A stretch of 64,000 nucleotides of DNA. It comes from Planococcus sp. ISL-110. GTDB taxonomy: Bacteria; Bacillota; Bacilli; Bacillales_A; Planococcaceae. Below, in pieces: positions 16,888 through 23,943 of this stretch. The position numbers were made by a program, and so were the translations under genes. The first letter of the stretch is position 1. Each line of letters opens with the position of its first letter. The notes under the pieces were generated by a model. That model had not been told where the DNA came from and did not search any database. It saw only the letters and a program-made list of their open reading frames with translations. The stretch is taken from contig NZ_JAGGPX010000012.1 in the NCBI RefSeq assembly GCF_018613575.1, forward strand, positions 1-64,000, given 5' to 3'.

Positions 16888-17307
16888 ATGTATGAGAAAA
16901 TCTTAGTTGCAGCTGACGGCTCCGATCATTCAAAAAGAGCCGCTCAAGAAGCTGCCAGAATGGCCAAAGCCAATCCGCAGGCTTTCGTCACTTTGCTGTA
17001 TGTCATCGATTATGAAAAAGCACGAACCGAAATTCTCCATGGCCAAAGCAGTGACGAAGTTCATTTGGAACGCCGTAAATATCTGGTGCCGCTCGAAGAA
17101 ATCTTCAGTTCTGCGGGTGTTGATTTCGAAACCAAAACGCTGCATGGCGTTCCTGGCCCAACCATTGTCAAGCATGCCAATGAAACCGGCTATGATGTCG
17201 TATTGATCGGCAGCCGCGGATTAAACGTGCTGCAGGAGATGGTGCTCGGCAGCGTCAGCCATAAGGTGGCCAAACGCGTTCAAGCTCCTGTCATCATCGT
17301 CAAATAA
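16888..17307 (+). CDS. Universal stress protein (UspA family)
   Basis: 139-aa UspA-fold protein. The N-terminus MYEKILVAADGSDHSKRA and the C-terminal ATP-binding motif GSRGLNVLQEMVLGSVSHKVAKRVQAPVIIVK (G-2x-G-9x-G-S pattern) are both present, so it probably binds ATP. The ATG at 16888 follows GGGGGG with good spacing; the frame upstream belongs to the decayed SulP gene. It was probably once co-transcribed with that transporter, so its present promoter is unclear. Terminator at 17309. Confidence 0.9.
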   Translation: MYEKILVAADGSDHSKRAAQEAARMAKANPQAFVTLLYVIDYEKARTEILHGQSSDEVHLERRKYLVPLEEIFSSAGVDFETKTLHGVPGPTIVKHANETGYDVVLIGSRGLNVLQEMVLGSVSHKVAKRVQAPVIIVK

Positions 17308-17308
17308 A

Positions 17309-17350
17309 CCCAGCCGCTTTTCGGATTTTCCGAAAAGTGGCTGGGTTTTT
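17309..17350 (+). terminator. usp terminator
   Basis: Stem CCCAGCCGCTTTTCGGA / TCCGAAAAGTGGCTGGG (one wobble pair) with a three-T loop and five-T run, just after the usp stop. Confidence 0.9.
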
Positions 17351-17360
17351 GTTTATTTCT

Positions 17361-17480
17361 AATTTGCAGTCGTTCAACGGGATTTACGGTCGCTTAGAAA
17401 AATTTACAGTCGTTCAGCAGATTTTACAGTCGCTCAGCCGGATTTGCAGTCGCTCAACGGGATTTATGGTCGCTCATAAG
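17361..17480. repeat. Six-copy 20-bp tandem repeat
   Basis: Exactly six consecutive 20-base units, consensus (A/G)ATTTACAGTCGCTCAACGG, in phase from 17361 to 17480. The most constant part is TTTRCRGTCGYTCA. Units differ from one another at several positions, and no unit-sized spacers occur, so this is not a CRISPR array. It lies between the usp terminator and the fluoride-channel pair and has no open frame of interest. Confidence 0.85.
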
Positions 17481-17518
17481 AAAACTCCTCCTGCATCGAT
17501 CACAGGAAGAGCCCAAAC

Positions 17519-17851
17519 TTATTGCATCAAGATGTAGCCGAGGATGAACAATAAAAGCCCACTCGCTAAAGTGGCGAGAATATAACTGCCGCCCTGCAGC
17601 CATTTGCCGTCTTCGAAGTCTTTGACAGCATCCAAGGACATCGTTGAAAACGTGGTGAAGGCTCCGAGAAAACCGGTGATCCAAAATGCTGACAAACTGC
17701 CGCTGCCGACAAATGCGCCCAGCACCAATGAACCGATGCTGTTGACCAGCCAGGTGGCGGCTTTCGGCTGCCATGACCTGCTTTCAACCAACAGGTAGAA
17801 CATGTAGCGTGTGATAGCGCCTAAAAATCCGCCAATCGCTATGCCGATCAT
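17519..17851 (-). CDS. crcB: Fluoride channel subunit FluC/CrcB (second gene)
   Basis: 110-aa four-helix membrane protein of the CrcB/FluC family. The signature GFLGAFTTFSTMSLDA (Thr/Phe track) and the NSIGSLVLG asparagine motif are present. FluC forms antiparallel dimers that export F-. Its ATG overlaps the stop of the preceding crcB gene (ATGA, 17848-17851), so the pair is translationally coupled and probably assembles as a heterodimer. Longer in-frame sequence upstream lies within the first gene. Confidence 0.92.
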   Translation of the reverse strand: MIGIAIGGFLGAITRYMFYLLVESRSWQPKAATWLVNSIGSLVLGAFVGSGSLSAFWITGFLGAFTTFSTMSLDAVKDFEDGKWLQGGSYILATLASGLLLFILGYILMQ

Positions 17852-18201
17852 ACCGACACCCCTCTTCGCCCAATCCACAGTCCCGCGGCCGCCGAGACAA
17901 TACAAGTCACTGTCATGCTTCCGGCAAAAGCTATGCCCAGCCAAATGGATGACTCCAAGTGATGGAACCAGTCAGCGGAGAATGCGGAAAAAGTGGTAAA
18001 CGACCCTAATAGGCCTGTCGACACCAATAACCGCAGCTCTCCCGACTGGCGGGCCAAACGGACAGCTGCAACTCCGATCAAAAAACTTCCAACTATGTTA
18101 ACGAGCCAAAGCCCGAGCCCTCCTGCAACCGCCATGTATACTCCTGCACGCAACAACGCGCCAGCCATCCCGCCAAACCCTACCGCCAGTATCCGTTTCA
18201 T
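17848..18201 (-). CDS. crcB: Fluoride channel subunit FluC/CrcB (first gene)
   Basis: 117-aa FluC homologue with GGMAGALLR at the N-terminus, NIVGSFLIG (conserved Asn) and GLLGSFTTFSAFS (the Phe/Thr fluoride track). Helices fall at about 5-25, 27-48, 58-80 and 90-112. It is the first gene of the crcB pair, and two unequal subunits suggest oppositely oriented partners. I looked upstream for a fluoride riboswitch and did not recognise one. GCGGGGCG is a weak ribosome site before the ATG. Confidence 0.92.
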   Translation of the reverse strand: MKRILAVGFGGMAGALLRAGVYMAVAGGLGLWLVNIVGSFLIGVAAVRLARQSGELRLLVSTGLLGSFTTFSAFSADWFHHLESSIWLGIAFAGSMTVTCIVSAAAGLWIGRRGVSV

Positions 18202-18315
18202 TCCAAACGCCCCGCATCCGTTTTTCTTCAGTATAGCTTATTGAAAAGAAACATGTTTATTTGTCAAGTCAAGAGATAAGTTGCTTCAATCTCGAGCTCT
18301 TTTGCAGTAAACCTA

Positions 18316-18363
18316 AAGAACCCCCTCGTAACCTTTTAATACCAAGGTTACGAGGGGGTTCTT
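18316..18363. repeat. Perfect 20-bp inverted repeat
   Basis: AAGAACCCCCTCGTAACCTT at 18316-18335 is repeated exactly as its reverse complement at 18344-18363 around an eight-base loop. It lies upstream of crcB and the BCCT remnant. The flanks are not T-rich on the plus strand (CTTCAGG), so it is a poor intrinsic terminator despite the very stable stem. It could be the end of a lost element or a protein site. Confidence 0.8.
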
Positions 18364-18721
18364 CAGGTATATACTCAGGCTATTGCAGCTTCCGTTAAAC
18401 GATTATATGTTAATTTAATACGGTGTATGTATATTCGTTAAGTTAATCTTTTGCGAATATATATAAATGAATAACTATTATCCATTGTTCCAGTTTAAAC
18501 TGAGTCTCGAATCAGCGATACTTAAAATTAATCTCATTTGGTGTCTTGGTTCTATAAGAATAAAATTTTCTCTATTTCAATACAATCCAGCAAAAGCTTC
18601 AGCAAAACAATTTGTAAACTTAATATTATAATACCCCAATGATCAGGTTATCCATTCGTGTTTAACTCTTTTTTGAGGTGGAAAACATCTATTAATACCT
18701 TTCTGTTGAAGGAGTAATTTT
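18364..18721. other. AT-rich intergenic gap before the BCCT remnant
   Basis: About 350 AT-rich bases. It contains several TATA-like strings near 18420-18470 and would hold the promoter of the BCCT transporter gene. I found no open frame with a ribosome site except the BCCT start itself (AAGGAG, ATG at 18722). Confidence 0.5.
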
Positions 18722-20177
18722 ATGTGGAACAAAAACATCGGATTTGTATTTTATATTTCATTCAGCATTGTCATCATCCTGGTTCTGGCCGGCGTTTTTA
18801 TTCCGGAAGTGCTGCAACAATGGAGCAGTGCAACGCTATCGTGGGTGCAAAAAAGCTTCAGCTGGTTCTACATGCTCGTGATGACATTTTTCGTCATCAT
18901 GGCACTTTTCCTCGGATTCGGGCCATACCGGAAAATGCGTCTCGGCAAACCGGATGAGAAGCCCGAGTATTCGTTCTATACTTGGATTGGCTTGATTTTT
19001 GCGGGTGGCATGGGCGTTGGCCTTGTATTTTATGGAACAGCCGAACCCATTCTTCATTATATCAATCCGCCGCCCGGGACAGAAGCGGAAACCGTGGAAG
19101 CAGCAAGAACTTCCCTGCAATACAGTGCATTCCACTGGGCTCTGCAGCCATGGGCAGTTTACGCCACTGTTGGGCTGGCAATCGCCTTCATCAAATTTCG
19201 CGAAGGCTATCCGGTTCTTCTCAGCCAGGCTTTCCGTCCGCTGATCGGTGATCGAGTTGACGGGCTTGCTGGAAAAGTGATCAACATTATCGCGGTTATC
19301 ACGACCGCCATCGGTGTTGCCACCACTTTCGGTTTGAGTGCGCTGCAAGTGAGCGGCGGTATATCTGAAGTGTTTTCAATCCCCAATTCAACGGCCACCC
19401 AATTGATCATTATCGCGGTCATCTCCGTGCTGTTTATGATTTCTGCATTATCCGGTGTCAATAAAGGCATCCGATATTTAAGTATGATCAACTTGGCTTT
19501 GGCCGGCCTTTTGTTGCTCGCTGTTCTTTTTCTCGGGCCGACCGCGTTTCTGTTTGAGAACTTTACAACGGCAATCGGCAGTTATCTGGGCAATTTTCTC
19601 GAACTCAGCCTGACGCTTGCGCCGTATTCCGACGAAGGCTGGTTCGGCGAATGGACCATCTTCTTCTGGGCGTGGGGTATTTCATGGGCACCCTATGTCG
19701 GCACATTCATCGCCCGGGTATCACGCGGGCGAACCATTCAGGAATTCATCATCGGCGTGCTTGCCGTGCCATCCCTTCTCGGCATTTTGTGGTTTACAGT
19801 TTTCGGCGGCACAGCAATCGACATGCAGATCAACGGTGTTGCCGACATTGCCGGACCCAGCCGGGAAAACCAGGAGCTTGCGCTGTTCTTAATGCTCCAG
19901 AACCTGCCTGGCGGATTGATACTGAGCATTATGGCTTTATTGCTGATTGTAATTTTCTTCATTACATCAGCTGACTCGGCCAGCTATGTGCTCAGTACAT
20001 TGACTTCGAGTGGCGCCATACGCCCCTCAAAGGCTGTCCACTGCGGCGTCGCTTCTCCTAAGCGGCGGACTTAAGGCACTCCAGTCCATTGCAATCATTA
20101 CCGCACTGCCGTTTTCCATCATCATTGTTATTATGGCTTTTTCACTCATCAAAGGCCTGAAAAGGGACAAAAGGTGA
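18722..20177 (+). pseudogene. BCCT family betaine/choline transporter, frameshifted
   Basis: The first ~440 codons encode a convincing BCCT symporter: GGMGVGLVFYGTAEPILHY, the tryptophan-rich WAWGISWAPYVGTFIARVSRG signature and ITSADSASYVLSTLTSSG near the last helices. After SGAIRPSKAV the frame goes wrong and stops at 20074. The expected last helix resumes in another frame from about 20035 (LSTAASLLLSGGLKALQS ... ITALPFSIIIVIMAF) to a TGA at 20177. A few codons are missing at the junction, so this looks like a small deletion with frameshift. Without the last helix the product is probably inactive. AAGGAGTAATTTT precedes the ATG. Confidence 0.82.
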
Positions 20178-20364
20178 ATTGGATGAAAGAAGGGGATGCT
20201 CCATAATCCCCTAACATCTAAATGGAACCGTTGAAAGCTTAGTCGGTATTATCGGCTTCCCATACATACAGGTTTTAACAAGTAAACCACAACATTTAAA
20301 TATTCATTTGAACGTTTAGCTAATCGAATGGTATTAGTCGGTGCTAGTATCTACAAAGGAGTTG

Positions 20365-20985
20365 ATGATGCTGATATCCACTATTTTTTCTGCCATTGCA
20401 GTTTATATTGCAAAAAGCATTGATTACGTTATTATTTTATTGATTTTGTTTTCACAAATCACAAAAAAGGCCAGTTAAAATCAATTGTCATTGGTCAGTA
20501 TTTAGGGACAGCTCTATTGGTTGGCGTCAGTCTATTGGCTGCATCAGGTCTTGCCCCTCGTGCCGGAACGCTGGGTTGGGCTACTAGGACTAATTCCGAT
20601 TTATTTGGGAATTAAAGTGTGGTTTAAAGGAGAAGAGGAAACCGACGACGAAGATATCTTATCCCGATTGTCTTCCGGAAAATCCAATCGTTTGTATATG
20701 ACCGTCACGTTCATTACATTGGCAGCCGGCGGCGATAACGTCGGCGTCTACATACCTTACTTTTCAACTTTGAACCCAAGTAACACCGTCGTGATGCTTG
20801 TTGTCTTCGCCATTATGATCGCCGTTTTGTGTTACCTCAGTTACCGTTTGGCATCCATTGAATCGGTCTGGGAAACGATTGAGAAATGGGAGCGATGGAT
20901 TGTCCCGATTGTCTTGATCGGACTGGGAATCTTGATCATGGTGGAGAACGGAACATTCCAATTTCTTTGTAGTTTGTTGAGCTGA
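20365..20985 (+). pseudogene. CadD-type cadmium resistance transporter, decayed
   Basis: Similarity to CadD is spread over three frames. The start (AAAGGAGTTG, ATG at 20365 or 20368) gives ISTIFSAIAVYIAKSIDYV and runs to ILFSQITKK, where the frame stops. A second frame gives LKSIVIGQYLGTALLVGVS. The third, from about 20545, gives VPERWVGLLGLIPIYLGIKVW and continues intact through TLAAGGDNVGVYIPYF to the end. At least two frameshifts are needed, so the gene is broken unless these are sequencing errors. A working cadA lies about 4 kb away. Confidence 0.8.
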
Positions 20986-21188
20986 AGTGATTTTTCATGC
21001 TTCAATTTTCTATAGAAGAAAGTCTATTGCTAAAAAACGAATCATGAAAAAAGTGAAAAACGGGCCCCTACCAGGGCTATCCTTAACTTATTCTCATCGG
21101 ATTGTTAATACGCTAAATCCTCATAATTTTTGACGGCCTCCCCTTCGGCTTTGAAGCTATGAAAGAGAATCAATCAGCATTCAACTAA

Positions 21189-22097
21189 TTAAGACACTGC
21201 CTCGATTTCTTTTTTCGGTTGTTTCTCTTTGCTTTTTGTGTTGGATACGAACACTCCCAACAATACAATAACTCCACCCAGGATGGCATAAAAGGGCGGC
21301 ACTTCCCCAAGCCAAATCCACGCAATCAGAAAAGCGAAAGCTGGCGTCAGATACAGGGAGCTTGTCGCTTCGGATGCCCCTGAATGCGAAGTGATATAGG
21401 CCAAAGCAAAGTATGGAATAACAGTGGGAAAAAGGCCTAAGTAAACCACGGTCATGGTGACATCAAGAGGAGCCTCGCTAATTTCATGCCCGAGACCAGG
21501 AATGAACAACAACATGAAAAGAGTTCCCGACCAAATGGCATACATCGTAAAAGGAACAAACCCGTATTTTTTCAAATACGGACTCTGGAAAACAAAATAG
21601 ATACTCTCTGAGAAGGAAGCTACTAAAATGAGAAGTAGACCTAGATTTAATGCAAGATTGCCGGTCGATCCGCCTAACGAAATGAATGCCACGCCCGCAA
21701 ACCCAATCAATGCACCGATCCATCCTCTGATGCCAATTTTCGCGCGAAAGAAGATTAAAGCAAGAAGTGCTGTGAATATAGGAGTTGTGGAAACCAATAA
21801 ACTGGCGACGCCCGCGCTGACTGTCTGTTCTCCGTAATTCAAGGCGGTTTGATAAACAGAAAAGCCCAAAAATCCCAGCAATAAGATAAAAGGGAGATCT
21901 TTCGGCTCCGGAAGACGAATTTTGATAATAAGGGCCACTATGATTAAGAAGACCGAGCCAATCAGCAACCGTAAAAGAGATAAATGTTCTGGTGAATAAG
22001 CTGTAAGGGCTGCTCGGATTCCTGGAAACGCAGATGCCCATAAAATAATGGTCAATAAATGGGCCGTAATCAATTTCAACTGGAGTTTATTCCCCAT
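21189..22097 (-). CDS. EamA family (DMT) transporter
   Basis: 302-aa ten-helix drug/metabolite transporter with two EamA repeats (about 10-140 and 155-285). The repeat signatures are visible as YGEQTVSAGVASLLVSTTPIFTALLA and SHSGASEATSSLYLTPAFAFLIAW. It is probably an exporter of amino acids or metabolites. It is divergently transcribed from a MocR-type regulator, a common arrangement in which the regulator controls the exporter. The ATG at 22097 follows AAGAGGAAG. Confidence 0.87.
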   Translation of the reverse strand: MGNKLQLKLITAHLLTIILWASAFPGIRAALTAYSPEHLSLLRLLIGSVFLIIVALIIKIRLPEPKDLPFILLLGFLGFSVYQTALNYGEQTVSAGVASLLVSTTPIFTALLALIFFRAKIGIRGWIGALIGFAGVAFISLGGSTGNLALNLGLLLILVASFSESIYFVFQSPYLKKYGFVPFTMYAIWSGTLFMLLFIPGLGHEISEAPLDVTMTVVYLGLFPTVIPYFALAYITSHSGASEATSSLYLTPAFAFLIAWIWLGEVPPFYAILGGVIVLLGVFVSNTKSKEKQPKKEIEAVS

Positions 22098-22122
22098 TTA
22101 ACCACTTCCTCTTCAATTAGTT

Positions 22123-22217
22123 AACCAACCATTATTTTTAATTCGGCAGGATGTTACCAATCTTAATCTCAGTTTGTTAAAATGTCTTCAACCAGTTAAG
22201 TTATTGAAAACCAACCA
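22123..22217. promoter_or_regulatory. Candidate MocR-type operator repeats
   Basis: The divergent gap contains AACCAACCA twice (22123-22131 and 22209-22217) plus a related CAACCAGTTAA near 22190, all in the same direction. MocR-type regulators typically bind spaced direct repeats near their own start, so these are plausible sites controlling both divergent genes. Confidence 0.45.
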
Positions 22218-22251
22218 ATTTTCAAATTAAGGTTTGAAGGAGATTTCCAGA

Positions 22252-23661
22252 ATGAGTAAACCGAAGTATGTAATGATCGTTGAACATGTAAAAGAAAAAA
22301 TTGCAAAAGGCGAGTGGATCATCGGTAGCCGAATTTCAAGCCAAAGAGAACTTGCCACCAAATTTGGAGTTAATCGAAGCACAGTTATCACTGCATTAGA
22401 AGAGTTAATGGCAGAGGGTCTGATCGAAGGCAGAGCAGGCATGGGAACGGTTGTGACGAACAATACCTGGACGCTAATGGGAAACCAGTCATCAGCTAAT
22501 TGGAATGAAAATGTTAATTCCGGCATTCATAAAGCCAGTTTAGCAACTGTACAAGAAATTAATGAAGCCGAATCAAATCAGCAGCTGATTCAAATGAGTA
22601 AAGGAGAATTGTCTCCCGACATTTTTCCGTTAGAAGAAATGAAATCTGTTGTCCGTAAAGTCTCGGATCAGTTGTTGCCTTTTGGGTATGAAGAGCCGAA
22701 GGGAAATCTACACTTGCGCAAAGCCATTAGTGAACACTTAAAGAAAGACGGGATTGATGCCTCCCCTTCTTCCATTCTTGTCGTATCTGGGGCTCTTCAG
22801 GCATTACACCTAATTTCAATCGGCCTTCTTTCAAGAGGTTCCTCTGTCTTGTTAGAAGTGCCCTCGTACCTTTATTCGTTATCCGTTTTCCAATCTGCGG
22901 GGATGAAATTGAGAGGATTGCCGATGGATAAAGAAGGAGTGATGGCAAATTCAATCTATCAATCCAGTGAGTCAGAGGAAAGTATTCTTTACACCATTCC
23001 AACTTTCCATAACCCAACAGGAATATTAATGCCGGAAAAAAGACGTAAAGAGCTTATGGAAATCTGTGAGAGGGAACAACTTCCGATTATTGAGGATGAC
23101 GTTTACCGTGAATTATGGATTGATGCACCTCCTCCGCCTTCATTGAAATCAACTGATAAATATGGAAACGTCTTATATATTGGGAGCCTCTCCAAATCAC
23201 TGAGTCCTGGGTTGAGAATTGGGTGGGTAGTTGGGGCAGAGTCGGTGATTTCCCGTTTAGCCGACTTGAAAATGCAATCTGATTACGGCTCAAGCTCCTT
23301 ATCCCAGCGTGTCGCAGCGGAGTGGTTATCTAGCGGTTTATATGAAACCCATCTATTGTATGTTAGAGATCAGCTTAAAGTCAGGAGAGATGCAGCATTA
23401 AAAGCATTAGAACAATATTTAAGCAGCTATGCCAGTTGGGAAAAACCCAGTGGAGGCTTTTTCATTTGGGTTAAAATAAAACCTGATTTCAAAGTAAGCC
23501 AGCTGTTTCGTAAGGCGATGTCAAAGGGCATCCTTCTTAACCCGGGAAGTATTTATGCGGTAAATTCGGGACAGTTTATCCGACTGTCCTACGCGTTTGC
23601 TTCCTTGGAAGAAATTAAAGAAGGAATAATTCAATTAGGAAAAATTATTGAAAATGGTTAG
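22252..23661 (+). CDS. MocR family PLP-dependent transcriptional regulator
   Basis: 469-aa fusion of a GntR winged helix with a fold-type I aminotransferase domain. The HTH spans about residues 10-75 (SSQRELATKFGVNRSTVITALEEL). The aminotransferase part carries FHNPTGILMPEKRR, IIEDDVYRELW (the Asp binding the PLP ring nitrogen) and the PLP lysine in SLSKSLSPGLRIGW. The ATG at 22252 follows GAAGGAG; six extra codons upstream are not needed. MocR proteins sense PLP or amino-acid adducts. The divergent EamA exporter is the likely target. Confidence 0.9.
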   Translation: MSKPKYVMIVEHVKEKIAKGEWIIGSRISSQRELATKFGVNRSTVITALEELMAEGLIEGRAGMGTVVTNNTWTLMGNQSSANWNENVNSGIHKASLATVQEINEAESNQQLIQMSKGELSPDIFPLEEMKSVVRKVSDQLLPFGYEEPKGNLHLRKAISEHLKKDGIDASPSSILVVSGALQALHLISIGLLSRGSSVLLEVPSYLYSLSVFQSAGMKLRGLPMDKEGVMANSIYQSSESEESILYTIPTFHNPTGILMPEKRRKELMEICEREQLPIIEDDVYRELWIDAPPPPSLKSTDKYGNVLYIGSLSKSLSPGLRIGWVVGAESVISRLADLKMQSDYGSSSLSQRVAAEWLSSGLYETHLLYVRDQLKVRRDAALKALEQYLSSYASWEKPSGGFFIWVKIKPDFKVSQLFRKAMSKGILLNPGSIYAVNSGQFIRLSYAFASLEEIKEGIIQLGKIIENG

Positions 23662-23805
23662 TTGGTCTGTGTTTTTACTTTTGATTCCTTATACAAGGTA
23701 AATGGAACATTTCCCTACTATTTCGATAATTGAACTACGCCGACTCTTTCCGAAATATTATGAATATCCAAGACAGGTAAGTTGGAAAGTTTTTTATAAA
23801 ATGCG

Positions 23806-23931
23806 CGTTCGTAAAAGTACACTTTGGCGAACCCTTTCAAAATAGCTGGAAAACGGCAAAAAGAACGTTCGTAAAGGTGTCAAAACACTTTACGAACGTT
23901 CGTGAATTTCCATACACTTTTACGAACGGTT
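23806..23931. repeat. Nested inverted words (TTCGTAAAAGTGT family)
   Basis: Four copies of one word, two in each direction: CGTTCGTAAAAGTACAC (23806), CGTTCGTAAAGGTGT (23866), ACACTTTACGAACG (23885) and ACACTTTTACGAACGG (23914). The inner pair forms a ~16-bp stem with loop CAAA; the outer pair encloses it. It lies between the MocR gene and the penicillin-acylase gene and could terminate both converging transcripts, though T runs are weak. Confidence 0.75.
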
Positions 23932-23943
23932 TTCAGGTATAAC

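Noticed and set aside
17361-17480. CRISPR array
   Set aside because: Units are directly adjacent 20-mers with no spacers, the copies are degenerate, and no cas genes are nearby.
18202-18315. Fluoride riboswitch before the crcB pair
   Set aside because: I looked for the conserved pseudoknot elements on the minus strand and did not find them.
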